Of a DNA stretch of 64,000 nt, positions 17,416 through 25,877 are shown piece after piece. The DNA comes from CAZMCH01 sp964564735. Lineage in GTDB: Bacteria > Poribacteria > DTPJ01. How positions within the stretch are numbered: position 1 is the first letter of the stretch; every line of letters starts with the position of its first letter. The notes beneath the pieces are model-generated. The model searched no databases. It had not been told where the DNA came from and worked only from the letters and a program-made list of their open reading frames with translations. The position numbers and the translations under genes are program-made. The stretch spans positions 1 through 64,000 of the forward strand of contig CAZMCH010000002.1 of NCBI GenBank assembly GCA_964564735.1. Direction: 5' to 3'.

Positions 17416-17970
17416 ATGAGAAACTCAATAATATATTTTGATGAACCCGGAAAAGGAAATACAGAAGAAACATTAAAATTTGCTCATGAAAGAGCAAAGG
17501 AACTTAATATAAAACAAATAGTTGTTGCATCAAAACATGGCTATACTGCGGATATGGCAAGTCGCTTTTTTTCCACAGATGAATATAATTTAATCGCTGT
17601 AACAATCTGCGCAAGCTATGATGATATGGGCTGGACTATGACCACTAAAGAACGTTCTGCTTTGGAAGGCAAAGGCATAAAAGTTTTGACATGCTTACAT
17701 TCCTTGGGTGATGATGTTAGCGAAGCTTTTAAGGGCGATTCTCCAAATAAAATTGTGCGAGAAACATTATATACCTTTTGTCAAGGAATGAAAGTCGCTG
17801 TCGAGATTGTATTAATGGCATCTGATGCAGGATTGCTAGATATGAGTCATGAAGTGATTTCAATTGCCGGAACAAGCGAGGGCGCAGATACCGCAATCAT
17901 ATTAAAGCCTGCCTATGCTAGATGTTTTAATGAAATACAAATTAAAGAAATTTTGACAAAACCGCGTTAA
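17416..17970 (+). CDS. Stand-alone pyruvate kinase C-terminal (alpha/beta) domain protein
   Basis: From ATG 17416 (GGAGG nine bases upstream) the product has 184 residues. IIYFDEPGKGNTEETLKFA, IKQIVVASKHGYTADMASRFF and a final VISIAGTSEGADTAIILKPA match the allosteric domain of pyruvate kinase without the catalytic barrel. Such separate domain proteins occur in archaea and anaerobic bacteria, and their role is not established. They may bind a phosphorylated metabolite. The upstream frame to 17362 has no ribosome site and starts in an AT tract, so it is not used here. Confidence 0.75.
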   Translation: MRNSIIYFDEPGKGNTEETLKFAHERAKELNIKQIVVASKHGYTADMASRFFSTDEYNLIAVTICASYDDMGWTMTTKERSALEGKGIKVLTCLHSLGDDVSEAFKGDSPNKIVRETLYTFCQGMKVAVEIVLMASDAGLLDMSHEVISIAGTSEGADTAIILKPAYARCFNEIQIKEILTKPR

Positions 17971-17997
17971 TAAATCGAAATAGAGATATTTTTAATA

Positions 17998-18026
17998 TTC
18001 TATATAAATGATAGATATGCTATAAT
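17998..18026 (+). promoter_or_regulatory. Extended -10 promoter for the hybrid histidine kinase
   Basis: TATAAT at 18021-18026 is preceded by TGC, an extended -10 element, with a weak TTCTAT 17 bases upstream. A 16-base perfect palindrome (18052-18067, TTATCTTTAAAGATAA) lies just downstream, between promoter and start codon, where an operator would fit. Confidence 0.45.
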
Positions 18027-18092
18027 TTAATTATTACAATCTTACAGCTTATTATCTTTAAAGATAAAGGTTATTATCAAAAGGATACGATA

Positions 18093-21000
18093 ATGTCCAT
18101 TGAAAAAAATATAAAAAATACAAATTTGGTATTAGACTTGCTACCAGATATGTTATTAATCCTAGATAATCAACATAATATTCTGTTTGCTAATAAGGCG
18201 ATGTCATTAAAGCTTGGTATTAACAAGGATGAGTTAATTGGTCATAAATGTTATGAATATATTCATAGAAAAGATCAACCTCCTGATTTCTGTCCTCATT
18301 CTATGCTTTTATGTGACAGGAAAAAACATGAAATAGATATGCAAGAAAATAGTATTGGTGGTGATTGTCATGTTATATGTTTGCCTATTTTCAATGAAAA
18401 TGGTGAATTAATAGGAAGTGTCCATCTAGTTAGAGACATAAATGAGCTAAAAACTGCTGAAAAATCTTTAAAAGAAAACGAAGATCGCTATCGCAATATA
18501 ATAGCACTGGCTGGTGGCATTGCCTATCAAAGAGATTGGCAAAATGAAACCTATACTTTTATGGATGAAGGTATTGAAGAATTAACAGGATATTCCGTTG
18601 ATGAAATAAGTCCACAATTATTCGAGGATATAGCAGATGCGCAGATCTCAGGTGGTTACGAATTAAAAATACATTCTAAACTGAGCCAGCGTATTGGTGG
18701 AGAAAATGCCATATTATATAAAGGTGAATATCTTATCAGAACAAAAGATGGTCAGATTAAGTATGTGGCTGATTCATCGATAGAGTTAAGGGACTCTGAT
18801 AATAATGTTATTCAATCTTTTGGTATGCTTCAAGATATTACAGAACGCAAAACTGCAGAAGAACAATTAAAAGCTTCAGAGGAAAAATATCGCACACTTT
18901 TTGATAGTTCATCAGATGCAATAATCATACATGACCTAAAAGGGCATATACTAGAAGTAAATAAAACGGCGATTAAGCAATTGGGATATAGCCGTGAAGA
19001 ACTATTAAATATGCCTCCGAAAGGTATTGACTCACCTGATTTTTATGAATTAATTTCAGAACGTATGAAGCAGTTGGTCAAAGAAGGTTATGTCTTCTTT
19101 GAAATGGAATTTATTGCAAAAGGTGGAAGAAAAATACCAGTTGAGTTAAGCAGTAAAATTATTGATTATAATGGGATGCCAGCTGTTTTAAGCATAGCAC
19201 GTGATATTACAGAGCGCAAACAGATAGAATTGAAAATTCAAAAAAATGAGCAACTATATCATAATACTATCGAATCAGCTGGAGCAGTTCCATATCGCAG
19301 GAATTATGTTACCAGTAGCTTTGAATTTATTGGCGAAGGTATAAAAGCATTAACGGGATATTCCGCAGACGCATTTACTGTTCCACTTTGGCGGTCAATT
19401 ATTCAAGAATTAGTTCCATCTGGGAAATATTCTGGTATGAGGGAAAAAGAAGCAAAGCAAAAGGCTATAGAAGAAAAATCCGAAAGTTTTCAATGGGATG
19501 TTAGAATAAAAACTGCTAATGGTGAAGAAAAATGGTTATTGGACTCATCCTCACAAATAAGAGATGAAAACGGGCAATTAATAATGGAAATTGGCATACT
19601 TCAGGATATTACCGAGCAAAAGCATAAACAAATAGAATATCAAACTATTCTACATACAAGCTTAGATGGCTTTATAATTGTAAATATGGAAGGTAATATT
19701 ATTGAGGTAAATGAAAGCTATTGTCTTATGACTGGATATACCCGAGATGAAATACTAAAGATGAAAATATCAGATATTGACGCAAATGAATCCCCAGAAG
19801 ATACAAAAAAACACATGCAAATCATGATAGAAAATGGAAGCGATCGTTTTGAATCAAAGCATAAATGCAAAGATGGTTCGCTAATAGATGTAGAAGTAAG
19901 TGTTACCTATGAAAAACACAAAAATTCAAGATTTTATGCCTTTATCAGAGACATTACAGAACGCAAACATGCAGAAGAACTCCAAATAAAGCTTCAACAA
20001 ACATCTAAAATGGAGTCAATTGGTCGTCTGGCTGGTGGTGTCGCACATGATTTTAATAATATGCTTACAGTCATTCAAGGTAGCACAACATTGGCAATGA
20101 TGGGATTAAATGCCAATGATCCTATATATAGCCGATTAAAAACAATTGAGGAGGCATCCAATCGTGCATCTGCTCTCACACGCCAATTGCTAGCATTCTC
20201 TCGCAAACAGATTATTGAGCCAAAAATTATTAATCTTAATGATGTAATAAATAATCTTGAGAAGATGCTTGCCAGACTTATTGGTGAAGATATAAAGCTA
20301 CAAAAATTCTTAGATGATGATCTGGCTAATATAAATGCAGATGCCGGGCAGATAGAACAAGTAATAGTCAACCTTGCAGTCAATTCTCGAGATGCTATGC
20401 CAAATGGAGGTATATTCACAATAGAAACAGAAAATATATTCTTAGATGAATACTATTGTCAAAACCATCCCAATACTTTGGTAGGTGATTACGTTTTAAT
20501 GACAATAAGTGATAATGGTTGTGGAATGTCAGAAGAGATAAAACGCCAGATATTTGAGCCATTCTTTACAACAAAAAAATCTGGCGAGGGAACCGGGCTT
20601 GGATTAGCGACTGTATATGGCATAGTCAAACAACATAACGGTTATATTGAATGTTATTCTGAAATAGGACATGGAACAACATTCAAGATTTATCTTCCAC
20701 AGGTTAATAAAGATAGCTCATTTAAGACTAGTAAAGAAAATATCATAGATGAGGAAAAGATAACTAAAAGCAATGAAACTATATTATTAATAGAAGATGA
20801 GGATATTGTCCGAGAAATAACATTTGAATTTTTAAAACAATTGGGATATAAAGTCCTTATAGCAGAGAATGGTGGGTCTGCATTGATTATTGCAGAGCAA
20901 TATACACAGACAATACACCTTCTAATGACTGATGTCATAATGCCGGGGCTTAATGGGCGTGAAGTTGCAGAACGATTACTTAAAATACATCCTGAAATGA

Positions 21001-21143
21001 AAGTGTTATATACCTCTGGTTATACTCAGAACATTATAGCGCATCATGGGATACTTGAAGAAGGGCTTAACTTCATTAGTAAGCCATATAGATTTGAGAC
21101 TCTGGCTAAGAAAATTAAGGATGTGCTGTCTAAGAAAGACTAG
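18093..21143 (+). CDS. Soluble hybrid sensor histidine kinase with five PAS domains and a receiver domain
   Basis: The 1016-residue protein has no transmembrane segment. Five PAS modules can be followed (about 12-120, 130-250, 265-375, 385-510 and 515-630), each ending in a DITER/E-like motif. The first contains a cysteine cluster (HKCYEYIHRKDQPPDFCP). A HisKA domain with LAGGVAHDFNNML places the phosphoacceptor at His652. An ATPase domain with GEGTGLGLATVYG follows. A C-terminal receiver has Asp947 in LLMTDVIMPG. The family senses small molecules, light or redox state. No output regulator is adjacent, so the receiver may pass phosphate to a distant protein. AAGGA precedes ATG 18093. Confidence 0.92.
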   Translation: MSIEKNIKNTNLVLDLLPDMLLILDNQHNILFANKAMSLKLGINKDELIGHKCYEYIHRKDQPPDFCPHSMLLCDRKKHEIDMQENSIGGDCHVICLPIFNENGELIGSVHLVRDINELKTAEKSLKENEDRYRNIIALAGGIAYQRDWQNETYTFMDEGIEELTGYSVDEISPQLFEDIADAQISGGYELKIHSKLSQRIGGENAILYKGEYLIRTKDGQIKYVADSSIELRDSDNNVIQSFGMLQDITERKTAEEQLKASEEKYRTLFDSSSDAIIIHDLKGHILEVNKTAIKQLGYSREELLNMPPKGIDSPDFYELISERMKQLVKEGYVFFEMEFIAKGGRKIPVELSSKIIDYNGMPAVLSIARDITERKQIELKIQKNEQLYHNTIESAGAVPYRRNYVTSSFEFIGEGIKALTGYSADAFTVPLWRSIIQELVPSGKYSGMREKEAKQKAIEEKSESFQWDVRIKTANGEEKWLLDSSSQIRDENGQLIMEIGILQDITEQKHKQIEYQTILHTSLDGFIIVNMEGNIIEVNESYCLMTGYTRDEILKMKISDIDANESPEDTKKHMQIMIENGSDRFESKHKCKDGSLIDVEVSVTYEKHKNSRFYAFIRDITERKHAEELQIKLQQTSKMESIGRLAGGVAHDFNNMLTVIQGSTTLAMMGLNANDPIYSRLKTIEEASNRASALTRQLLAFSRKQIIEPKIINLNDVINNLEKMLARLIGEDIKLQKFLDDDLANINADAGQIEQVIVNLAVNSRDAMPNGGIFTIETENIFLDEYYCQNHPNTLVGDYVLMTISDNGCGMSEEIKRQIFEPFFTTKKSGEGTGLGLATVYGIVKQHNGYIECYSEIGHGTTFKIYLPQVNKDSSFKTSKENIIDEEKITKSNETILLIEDEDIVREITFEFLKQLGYKVLIAENGGSALIIAEQYTQTIHLLMTDVIMPGLNGREVAERLLKIHPEMKVLYTSGYTQNIIAHHGILEEGLNFISKPYRFETLAKKIKDVLSKKD

Positions 21144-21162
21144 GTTGTCAGGTTTATTGGTA

Positions 21163-21765
21163 ATGCAAAAAATTATAATAATAATTGGTATCTTGATAAT
21201 ATCGAGTCATTCGGCATTTGCATATTCAGACCAATGGCTTGATGATAGCGAAATAGAACAATCAGATAATATCAGAAATAAACAGATTGCTATGGGATAT
21301 AGCTTTTCTTATGATTGCCCGTATGGTTGGTTTCTTATAGTATTAAGGCAAGGAATAGGATTTTATATTGACGCATATACAAATGCCAGAGGACATTCTA
21401 TTGATGAGAACGATTATTATGCCAGCCTATCATTAGATGAATCTTACAAATGGAACGTCTATATAAAGTCAGAAACACACAAATTGCAATATAGTATTGG
21501 GATAACTTATCCATTTATGGATTGGCTTTATGGTTATTTGTCCGTTGGCAGAAGTCTGGAGCAGGATTTTCACAATTTTTATGACAGCTATTATGATAGT
21601 ATGACATATTTTAATAACGGCATGTATTGGGTTGCAGGAGATAGAAAACAAAGAATGATAGGTCAAGTTGGCTTGATTTTTTATAAATCAAAGTTTTTTA
21701 TTAAAGCGGGAACATCGTTTAAGCCATTTGAATATAAGATAGGTTTAGGAGTAAAAATATATTAA
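21163..21765 (+). CDS. Secreted beta-rich protein, probably outer membrane
   Basis: From ATG 21163 the product has 200 residues with a clear signal peptide (MQKIIIIIGILIISSHSAFA). The mature part has alternating aromatic and polar residues in strands (GWFLIVLRQGIGFYIDAY, KWNVYIKSETHKLQYSIGITY, KFFIKAGTSFKPFEYKIGLGVKIY), as in small outer-membrane barrels. No family is recognised. It starts 19 bases after the kinase stop and so may be co-transcribed with it. The longer frame starting at 21046 overlaps the receiver domain and is not used. Confidence 0.6.
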   Translation: MQKIIIIIGILIISSHSAFAYSDQWLDDSEIEQSDNIRNKQIAMGYSFSYDCPYGWFLIVLRQGIGFYIDAYTNARGHSIDENDYYASLSLDESYKWNVYIKSETHKLQYSIGITYPFMDWLYGYLSVGRSLEQDFHNFYDSYYDSMTYFNNGMYWVAGDRKQRMIGQVGLIFYKSKFFIKAGTSFKPFEYKIGLGVKIY

Positions 21766-21845
21766 GTTAGATAAAAATGGCAAATTTCTTGCAATAATGA
21801 GAAATATAAATTGATTATAAAATAAATTATACAAGGAGACCTAAA

Positions 21846-21962
21846 ATGATTAAAAGAAGAATTATGACATCAATGTTTTTTATCGGGCTTGCTGGTTTTG
21901 TAGTCGTTATTCCATTTGTGGCAGACAAAATCACCGATATTATCATGACCTTCATATTTTAA
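21846..21962 (+). CDS. Small membrane peptide, 38 residues
   Basis: AAGGAGAC lies six bases before an ATG at 21846 that opens a 38-codon frame: a basic start (MIKRRIMTS), a hydrophobic helix (MFFIGLAGFVVVIPFVA), then DKITDIIMTFIF and TAA. A hairpin at 21981-22022 follows directly. Ribosome site, charge pattern (positive-inside) and a following hairpin make a real small gene likely. No function can be given. A single-helix regulator or membrane toxin are options. Confidence 0.55.
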   Translation: MIKRRIMTSMFFIGLAGFVVVIPFVADKITDIIMTFIF

Positions 21963-21980
21963 GGAAAACATGATGAATAA

Positions 21981-22022
21981 GCTATAGCAGAGGTGTTGCA
22001 AAAAAACAACACCTCCGTAGCT
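21981..22022 (+). terminator. Hairpin after the small membrane peptide gene, probable terminator
   Basis: GAGGTGTTG (21990-21998) pairs perfectly with CAACACCTC (22007-22015), and GCTA/TAGC extend it after an internal loop. The T-run that follows is weak (TATTTTACG), so termination may be partial. Confidence 0.45.
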
Positions 22023-22124
22023 ATTTTACGATATATAAAGTTATTTGCCTAATAAGCTATATCAATTGCTAATTCAAAATCTTCATTCTGAGTTTCAGCA
22101 CAGAATTTTCTTTGTTAAGTTTTT

Positions 22125-23273
22125 CTAAAAAGCCTTTCTATAAAGCTCTATCATATCTTCTTTGGTGCAAACACACGGATTCACTAAATGACAATGATCA
22201 TTCATTGCCTTTTCCGCCATTATTGGAATAATATCTTCACTAACACCTACATCACTTAATCTGCGAGGCAAACCAATATCTCTACACAAATCTCTAACTA
22301 CCTTCACAGCCATCATTCCCGCTTGTTCGTCAGGTATACCAAAAATATTAGCTCCCATGGCTTGTGCAATATCTGCATATTCCTTTGCTGATGATCTAAG
22401 GTTAAACTCCATAACATAGGGAAGCATGATTGCGTTTGCAACGCCATGATGAACACCCGCATCAGTTGAAAGCTGATGAGCAAGTGAATGAGATGCGCCA
22501 AGCCCTTTATTAAAAGCCAAAGCCCCCATAGATGAGGCAATGGACATATCTCTACGCGCTTCCATATCCGAACCATCTGCAACAGCGCGACTTAGACTTT
22601 TGGCAATTAGCTTAATGCCCATAAGTGCGATCCCACCAGCAAGAGGATTATACCTTTTTGCAACATAAGCCTCTATGCAATGACTGAGCGCATCAATACC
22701 TGTTGCAGAAGTCAAGAATGGTGGCACACTCAAGGTCATCTCTGGATCAACTATTGCCAATGATGGTGGTATATGCCTGATTACCATTTTGCGATTCTGT
22801 TCTGTATCTGTTATTATTATCCCTGTTGAGACTTCTGAGCCTGTTCCTGATGTTGTCGGAATAGCAATCATAATGGGCTTATCACCAACAGCAATATTTG
22901 GGAAATAAAAATCCCTTATATGCTTTTTATGTTTTTTGGCAATTACACGAATTGCTTTGCCAGCATCTATTGGACTTCCTCCACCAACAGCGATTATGGA
23001 ATCGCATTTATTATTTTGATAATGTTTTAAGCCATCCATAGCGTTAGTATCTGTTGGGTTAGGTTGAACACTATCAAAAATAGCATAATTGTTAAGCATG
23101 GATATTATCTTGTCTAATATGCCGATTTTTATTAATCCCTTGTCTGTAACGATCAATGGCTTATTAGCTTTCAATTGTTTCATATATTCAGGCAGTTTAC
23201 TGACAATCCCAATACCAAACTCTATCGATGCACCAAATATTTTTGTTGAAAGGAAATCATCATATATGCTCAT
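22125..23273 (-). CDS. Iron-containing alcohol dehydrogenase (group III)
   Basis: A 382-residue NAD(P)-dependent dehydrogenase. The nucleotide site GGGSPID is at residues 97-103 and the TSGTGSE motif at 141-147. Metal ligands are expected at Asp194 and His198 (TGIDALSHCIEAY), His266 (SLAHQL) and His276 (HHG). Family members reduce aldehydes or oxidise 1,2-diols, butanol or lactaldehyde in fermentation. The substrate is not evident. The gene stands alone behind its own promoter at 23320-23348, divergent from a methyltransferase. Confidence 0.92.
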   Translation of the reverse strand: MSIYDDFLSTKIFGASIEFGIGIVSKLPEYMKQLKANKPLIVTDKGLIKIGILDKIISMLNNYAIFDSVQPNPTDTNAMDGLKHYQNNKCDSIIAVGGGSPIDAGKAIRVIAKKHKKHIRDFYFPNIAVGDKPIMIAIPTTSGTGSEVSTGIIITDTEQNRKMVIRHIPPSLAIVDPEMTLSVPPFLTSATGIDALSHCIEAYVAKRYNPLAGGIALMGIKLIAKSLSRAVADGSDMEARRDMSIASSMGALAFNKGLGASHSLAHQLSTDAGVHHGVANAIMLPYVMEFNLRSSAKEYADIAQAMGANIFGIPDEQAGMMAVKVVRDLCRDIGLPRRLSDVGVSEDIIPIMAEKAMNDHCHLVNPCVCTKEDMIELYRKAF

Positions 23274-23319
23274 TTTATCAATCCCCTGTTTCTAAAAGGC
23301 AAATTCTATATTTGTGTCC

Positions 23320-23348
23320 ATTCTATATTAAAAAATATACTGCGTCAA
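23320..23348 (-). promoter_or_regulatory. Sigma-70 type promoter for the alcohol dehydrogenase
   Basis: Minus-strand TTGACG (23348-23343) and TAGAAT (23325-23320) are separated by 17 bases and lie about 50 bases before the start codon. Confidence 0.6.
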
Positions 23349-23378
23349 TCCCTATATTTTGAATGGACTGATTTATCA

Positions 23379-23407
23379 TTTACACCAAAAATCGTTTAAT
23401 ATATAAT
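23379..23407 (+). promoter_or_regulatory. Sigma-70 type promoter for the methyltransferase operon
   Basis: TTTACA (23379-23384), 17 bases, then a perfect TATAAT (23402-23407), 60 bases before the TTG start at 23468. It diverges from the alcohol dehydrogenase promoter; the two -35 boxes are 30 bases apart. Confidence 0.65.
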
Positions 23408-23467
23408 ATTGATGTAATCATAACCATTATCGGCGATTATTTATAAAGGCAACTGAAAGGAATTTGA

Positions 23468-24160
23468 TTGATCAAAAATTTTTCTACGGATATAAACTGG
23501 GACGAATACGGAAAAATAAGATTACTTTCGCGCAATAGATTGCTTTTTCCAGAACATAGACTAACAATAACTAAGTTTATTGATTATTTTAGAAACATTG
23601 ACATAAACCTTTCTGTTTTGGATGCTGGCTGTGGAGATGGATTCTGGATGGAAATATTGCGTGATCTAGGTTTCAAAGACTTAATTGGAATAGATTTAAG
23701 TTTGACATTTTTACATAGAGCAAAAAGCAAGGGACTGGAAGTAATACAATGTAATTTGTCAAGGATGTGCTTTTGCAGAAAATTTGATATTATAATTGTA
23801 TGTGATGTTTTGGAGCATATATCTGATTTAGGTTCAGCTTTAAATGAGCTTCGTCAGACATTAAAAGAAAATGGTATTTTATATCTAATTATACCTGTCT
23901 ATGATTCACTTTCTAGCAAATATAATAGGTTTATTCATAGGAAAAGCAAAATTGACGAAGCAAAAAAACACGATGAAACACATCTCCACGCCTTCTCCAA
24001 AAGCAAAATTATTGAGATATTAAATTTACATGGTTTTCATATTGAAAATGCTGTATTTACTTCAAATCGCTTGCCTTTTATTACAGGAAAAATTCAAAGA
24101 TTTACCTTTGCAAATAGGTTTGGCAACTGGTTAAGTATAGTTGCTAGAAAATCTCTCTAA
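23468..24160 (+). CDS. Class I SAM-dependent methyltransferase (type 11-like)
   Basis: The 230-residue protein has motif I VLDAGCGDGFWMEIL (about residues 52-66), an acidic ribose-binding residue in LIGIDLSLTFL, and motif IV IIIVCDVLEHISD. The C-terminal HLHAFSKSKIIEIL is typical of Methyltransf_11/UbiE-like enzymes acting on lipids or glycan intermediates. The start is TTG at 23468 with AAAGGAA seven bases upstream; no ATG fits. The substrate is unknown. Confidence 0.82.
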   Translation: MIKNFSTDINWDEYGKIRLLSRNRLLFPEHRLTITKFIDYFRNIDINLSVLDAGCGDGFWMEILRDLGFKDLIGIDLSLTFLHRAKSKGLEVIQCNLSRMCFCRKFDIIIVCDVLEHISDLGSALNELRQTLKENGILYLIIPVYDSLSSKYNRFIHRKSKIDEAKKHDETHLHAFSKSKIIEILNLHGFHIENAVFTSNRLPFITGKIQRFTFANRFGNWLSIVARKSL

Positions 24161-24238
24161 ATTTCCATTTTGGAAAGATGGACTTTGAGAAATATAAGAT
24201 AAACAACCAAAACTTATCAAGTGAATCGGAGAAAATAA

Positions 24239-24700
24239 TTGATAATGACACGCAAAAGATGGTCAAAAGAAGATTATAAGTTTTTAGAAGAAAATTATAT
24301 GAAAATGAGTAATATTGAACTTGCCGAACATTTCGAAACTTCCATTGATTCTATTGCATTTCAATTACGCAAATTAGATTTACGCAGATATAAAAAATGG
24401 GATGCAAAAAAAGATAAATACCTTAGAGATAGATATTATTATATGTCAAATAAAGAACTCGCAAGGGCATTAAAAACAACTCAACAGGCAATTAATAATC
24501 GGCTTATAAGGCTAGGTCTTAGGCGAGTTTTTAATTGGACGCCTGAAAATGAAAAATTCATCTTTGATAATTATCTTAATATGTCCGATGCAGAAATGGC
24601 TGATGCCTTATTAACAACTCCTGCATCAGTAACAAAAAAACTCAGAAGAATGAAACTGAAACGAATAGATAAACCATTGAATAATATATCAAAAAAATAA
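24239..24700 (+). CDS. Triple Myb/SANT-like helix-turn-helix repeat protein
   Basis: The 153-residue basic protein is almost wholly three tandem repeats of about 46 residues (about 3-48, 49-94 and 95-141). Each opens with a conserved Trp (RWSKEDYKFLEENY, KWDAKKDKYLRDRY, NWTPENEKFIFDNY), then MS(N/D) and (I/K/A)ELA or EMA. A second helix with T-T-x-x-(A/S)(I/V) and a basic end LRR/LRRMKLKR follow. This is the plan of homeodomain-like Myb/SANT DNA-binding helices. The start is TTG 24239 (GGAGA six bases upstream); ATG 24245 is an alternative. It probably binds an extended DNA site. The target is unknown. Confidence 0.72.
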   Translation: MIMTRKRWSKEDYKFLEENYMKMSNIELAEHFETSIDSIAFQLRKLDLRRYKKWDAKKDKYLRDRYYYMSNKELARALKTTQQAINNRLIRLGLRRVFNWTPENEKFIFDNYLNMSDAEMADALLTTPASVTKKLRRMKLKRIDKPLNNISKK

Positions 24701-24710
24701 GGGGAATATT

Positions 24711-25865
24711 ATGAACTCAAGAGAAAGAGTTATAAAGACACTCAATCATGAAGAACCAGATAGAATTCCGCTTGATCTTGGCAGTTCATTTGTAACAGGA
24801 ATAGCGAAAAAGGCTTATATAAATCTCATGGCTCATCTTGATAAAAAGACCGATGGGATAGAATTTTATGATACACTTCAGCAAATAGTTTATGTAAATG
24901 AAGGTATATTAGAGGAATTTGGGGTTGATATTAGGGGATTAATACCAAATATGGTTAGAAAAAATCCACCGATAGAAGAAACAGGCGACTCAAAATTCTT
25001 TACTGATGAATGGGGCGTTATATGGGAAAAGCCAAAGGATTCGTTGTATTATAATCTTGTCAAAAGTCCTTTAACTGGCGAGATCAACGAGAATGATATT
25101 GATAACTTTCCATTTCCAGATACTACAGACCCAAAATTATTTGATGGGCTTGATGAAAAGGCAAAGAGATATTATGATGATGGATATGCGATAATACTTG
25201 AAAGTATATGTGCTGGTATCTTTGAAATGAGTTGCCGAATTAGAGGAACACAAGATTTTTTAATGGATTTGGCAATAAATCCCGATTTAGCATGTAAATT
25301 AATGGATAAAATTCTTGATCTAAAAATCAAGTTTTATAAAATGGCATCAAAAAAACTTGGTAAATATATCTTATGTATACGTGAAGGTGATGACGTTGCT
25401 GGTCAAGAAACTATGATGATGTCGCTTAATATGTATCGCAAACTTATAAAACCTAGACACGCAAAGCTATTCAAAGCTCAAAAAGAGTTATTTCCACAGC
25501 CATTTTATATCTTTTTTCACTCTGACGGACAGGTTTATGATGTTTTAAATGACTTTATAGAGATCGGCATGGATATACTCAATCCAGTTCAGATAACAGG
25601 CAAAAGTCTTGATGAGATAAAACATGAGTTTGGCAACAAAATATCATTCTGGGGCGGTGGTTGTGATACTCAAAAAATCCTTCCATTTGGCACGCCTGAT
25701 GATGTCAGTTTTGATGTAAAGCAACGTATAGAACAACTATCAAAAGGCGGTGGCTTCATTTTTTGCCCAATACATAATATACAGGCTGACGTTTGTCCTG
25801 AAAATGTAATGGCTATGTATAAAGCCTTTAAAGATAATAGGGATTACCAATCAAATACCAGATAG
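24711..25865 (+). CDS. Uroporphyrinogen decarboxylase-like (MtaA/UroD superfamily) protein
   Basis: The 384-residue protein starts with MNSRERVIKTLNHEEPDRIPLDLG, the typical opening of UroD-like methyltransferases that move methyl groups to or from corrinoids. It continues with GLDEKAKRY, a TIM-barrel core, SDGQVYDVLNDFIEIGMDILNPVQ and a C-terminal GGGFIFCPIHNIQADVCPENVMAMY that holds likely zinc-binding residues (His and Cys). True HemE has conserved Arg/Asp motifs not seen here, so haem synthesis is unlikely. No corrinoid protein is adjacent. It is the first of three such proteins in the window and sits just before the SbcD-like gene (12 bases). Confidence 0.8.
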   Translation: MNSRERVIKTLNHEEPDRIPLDLGSSFVTGIAKKAYINLMAHLDKKTDGIEFYDTLQQIVYVNEGILEEFGVDIRGLIPNMVRKNPPIEETGDSKFFTDEWGVIWEKPKDSLYYNLVKSPLTGEINENDIDNFPFPDTTDPKLFDGLDEKAKRYYDDGYAIILESICAGIFEMSCRIRGTQDFLMDLAINPDLACKLMDKILDLKIKFYKMASKKLGKYILCIREGDDVAGQETMMMSLNMYRKLIKPRHAKLFKAQKELFPQPFYIFFHSDGQVYDVLNDFIEIGMDILNPVQITGKSLDEIKHEFGNKISFWGGGCDTQKILPFGTPDDVSFDVKQRIEQLSKGGGFIFCPIHNIQADVCPENVMAMYKAFKDNRDYQSNTR

Positions 25866-25877
25866 GAGGGATTGAAG

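Noticed and set aside
24711..25865. Annotation of the UroD-like proteins as HemE (haem synthesis)
   Set aside because: The conserved HemE substrate-binding motifs are not present, and three divergent copies in one window fit the broader methyltransferase-like family.
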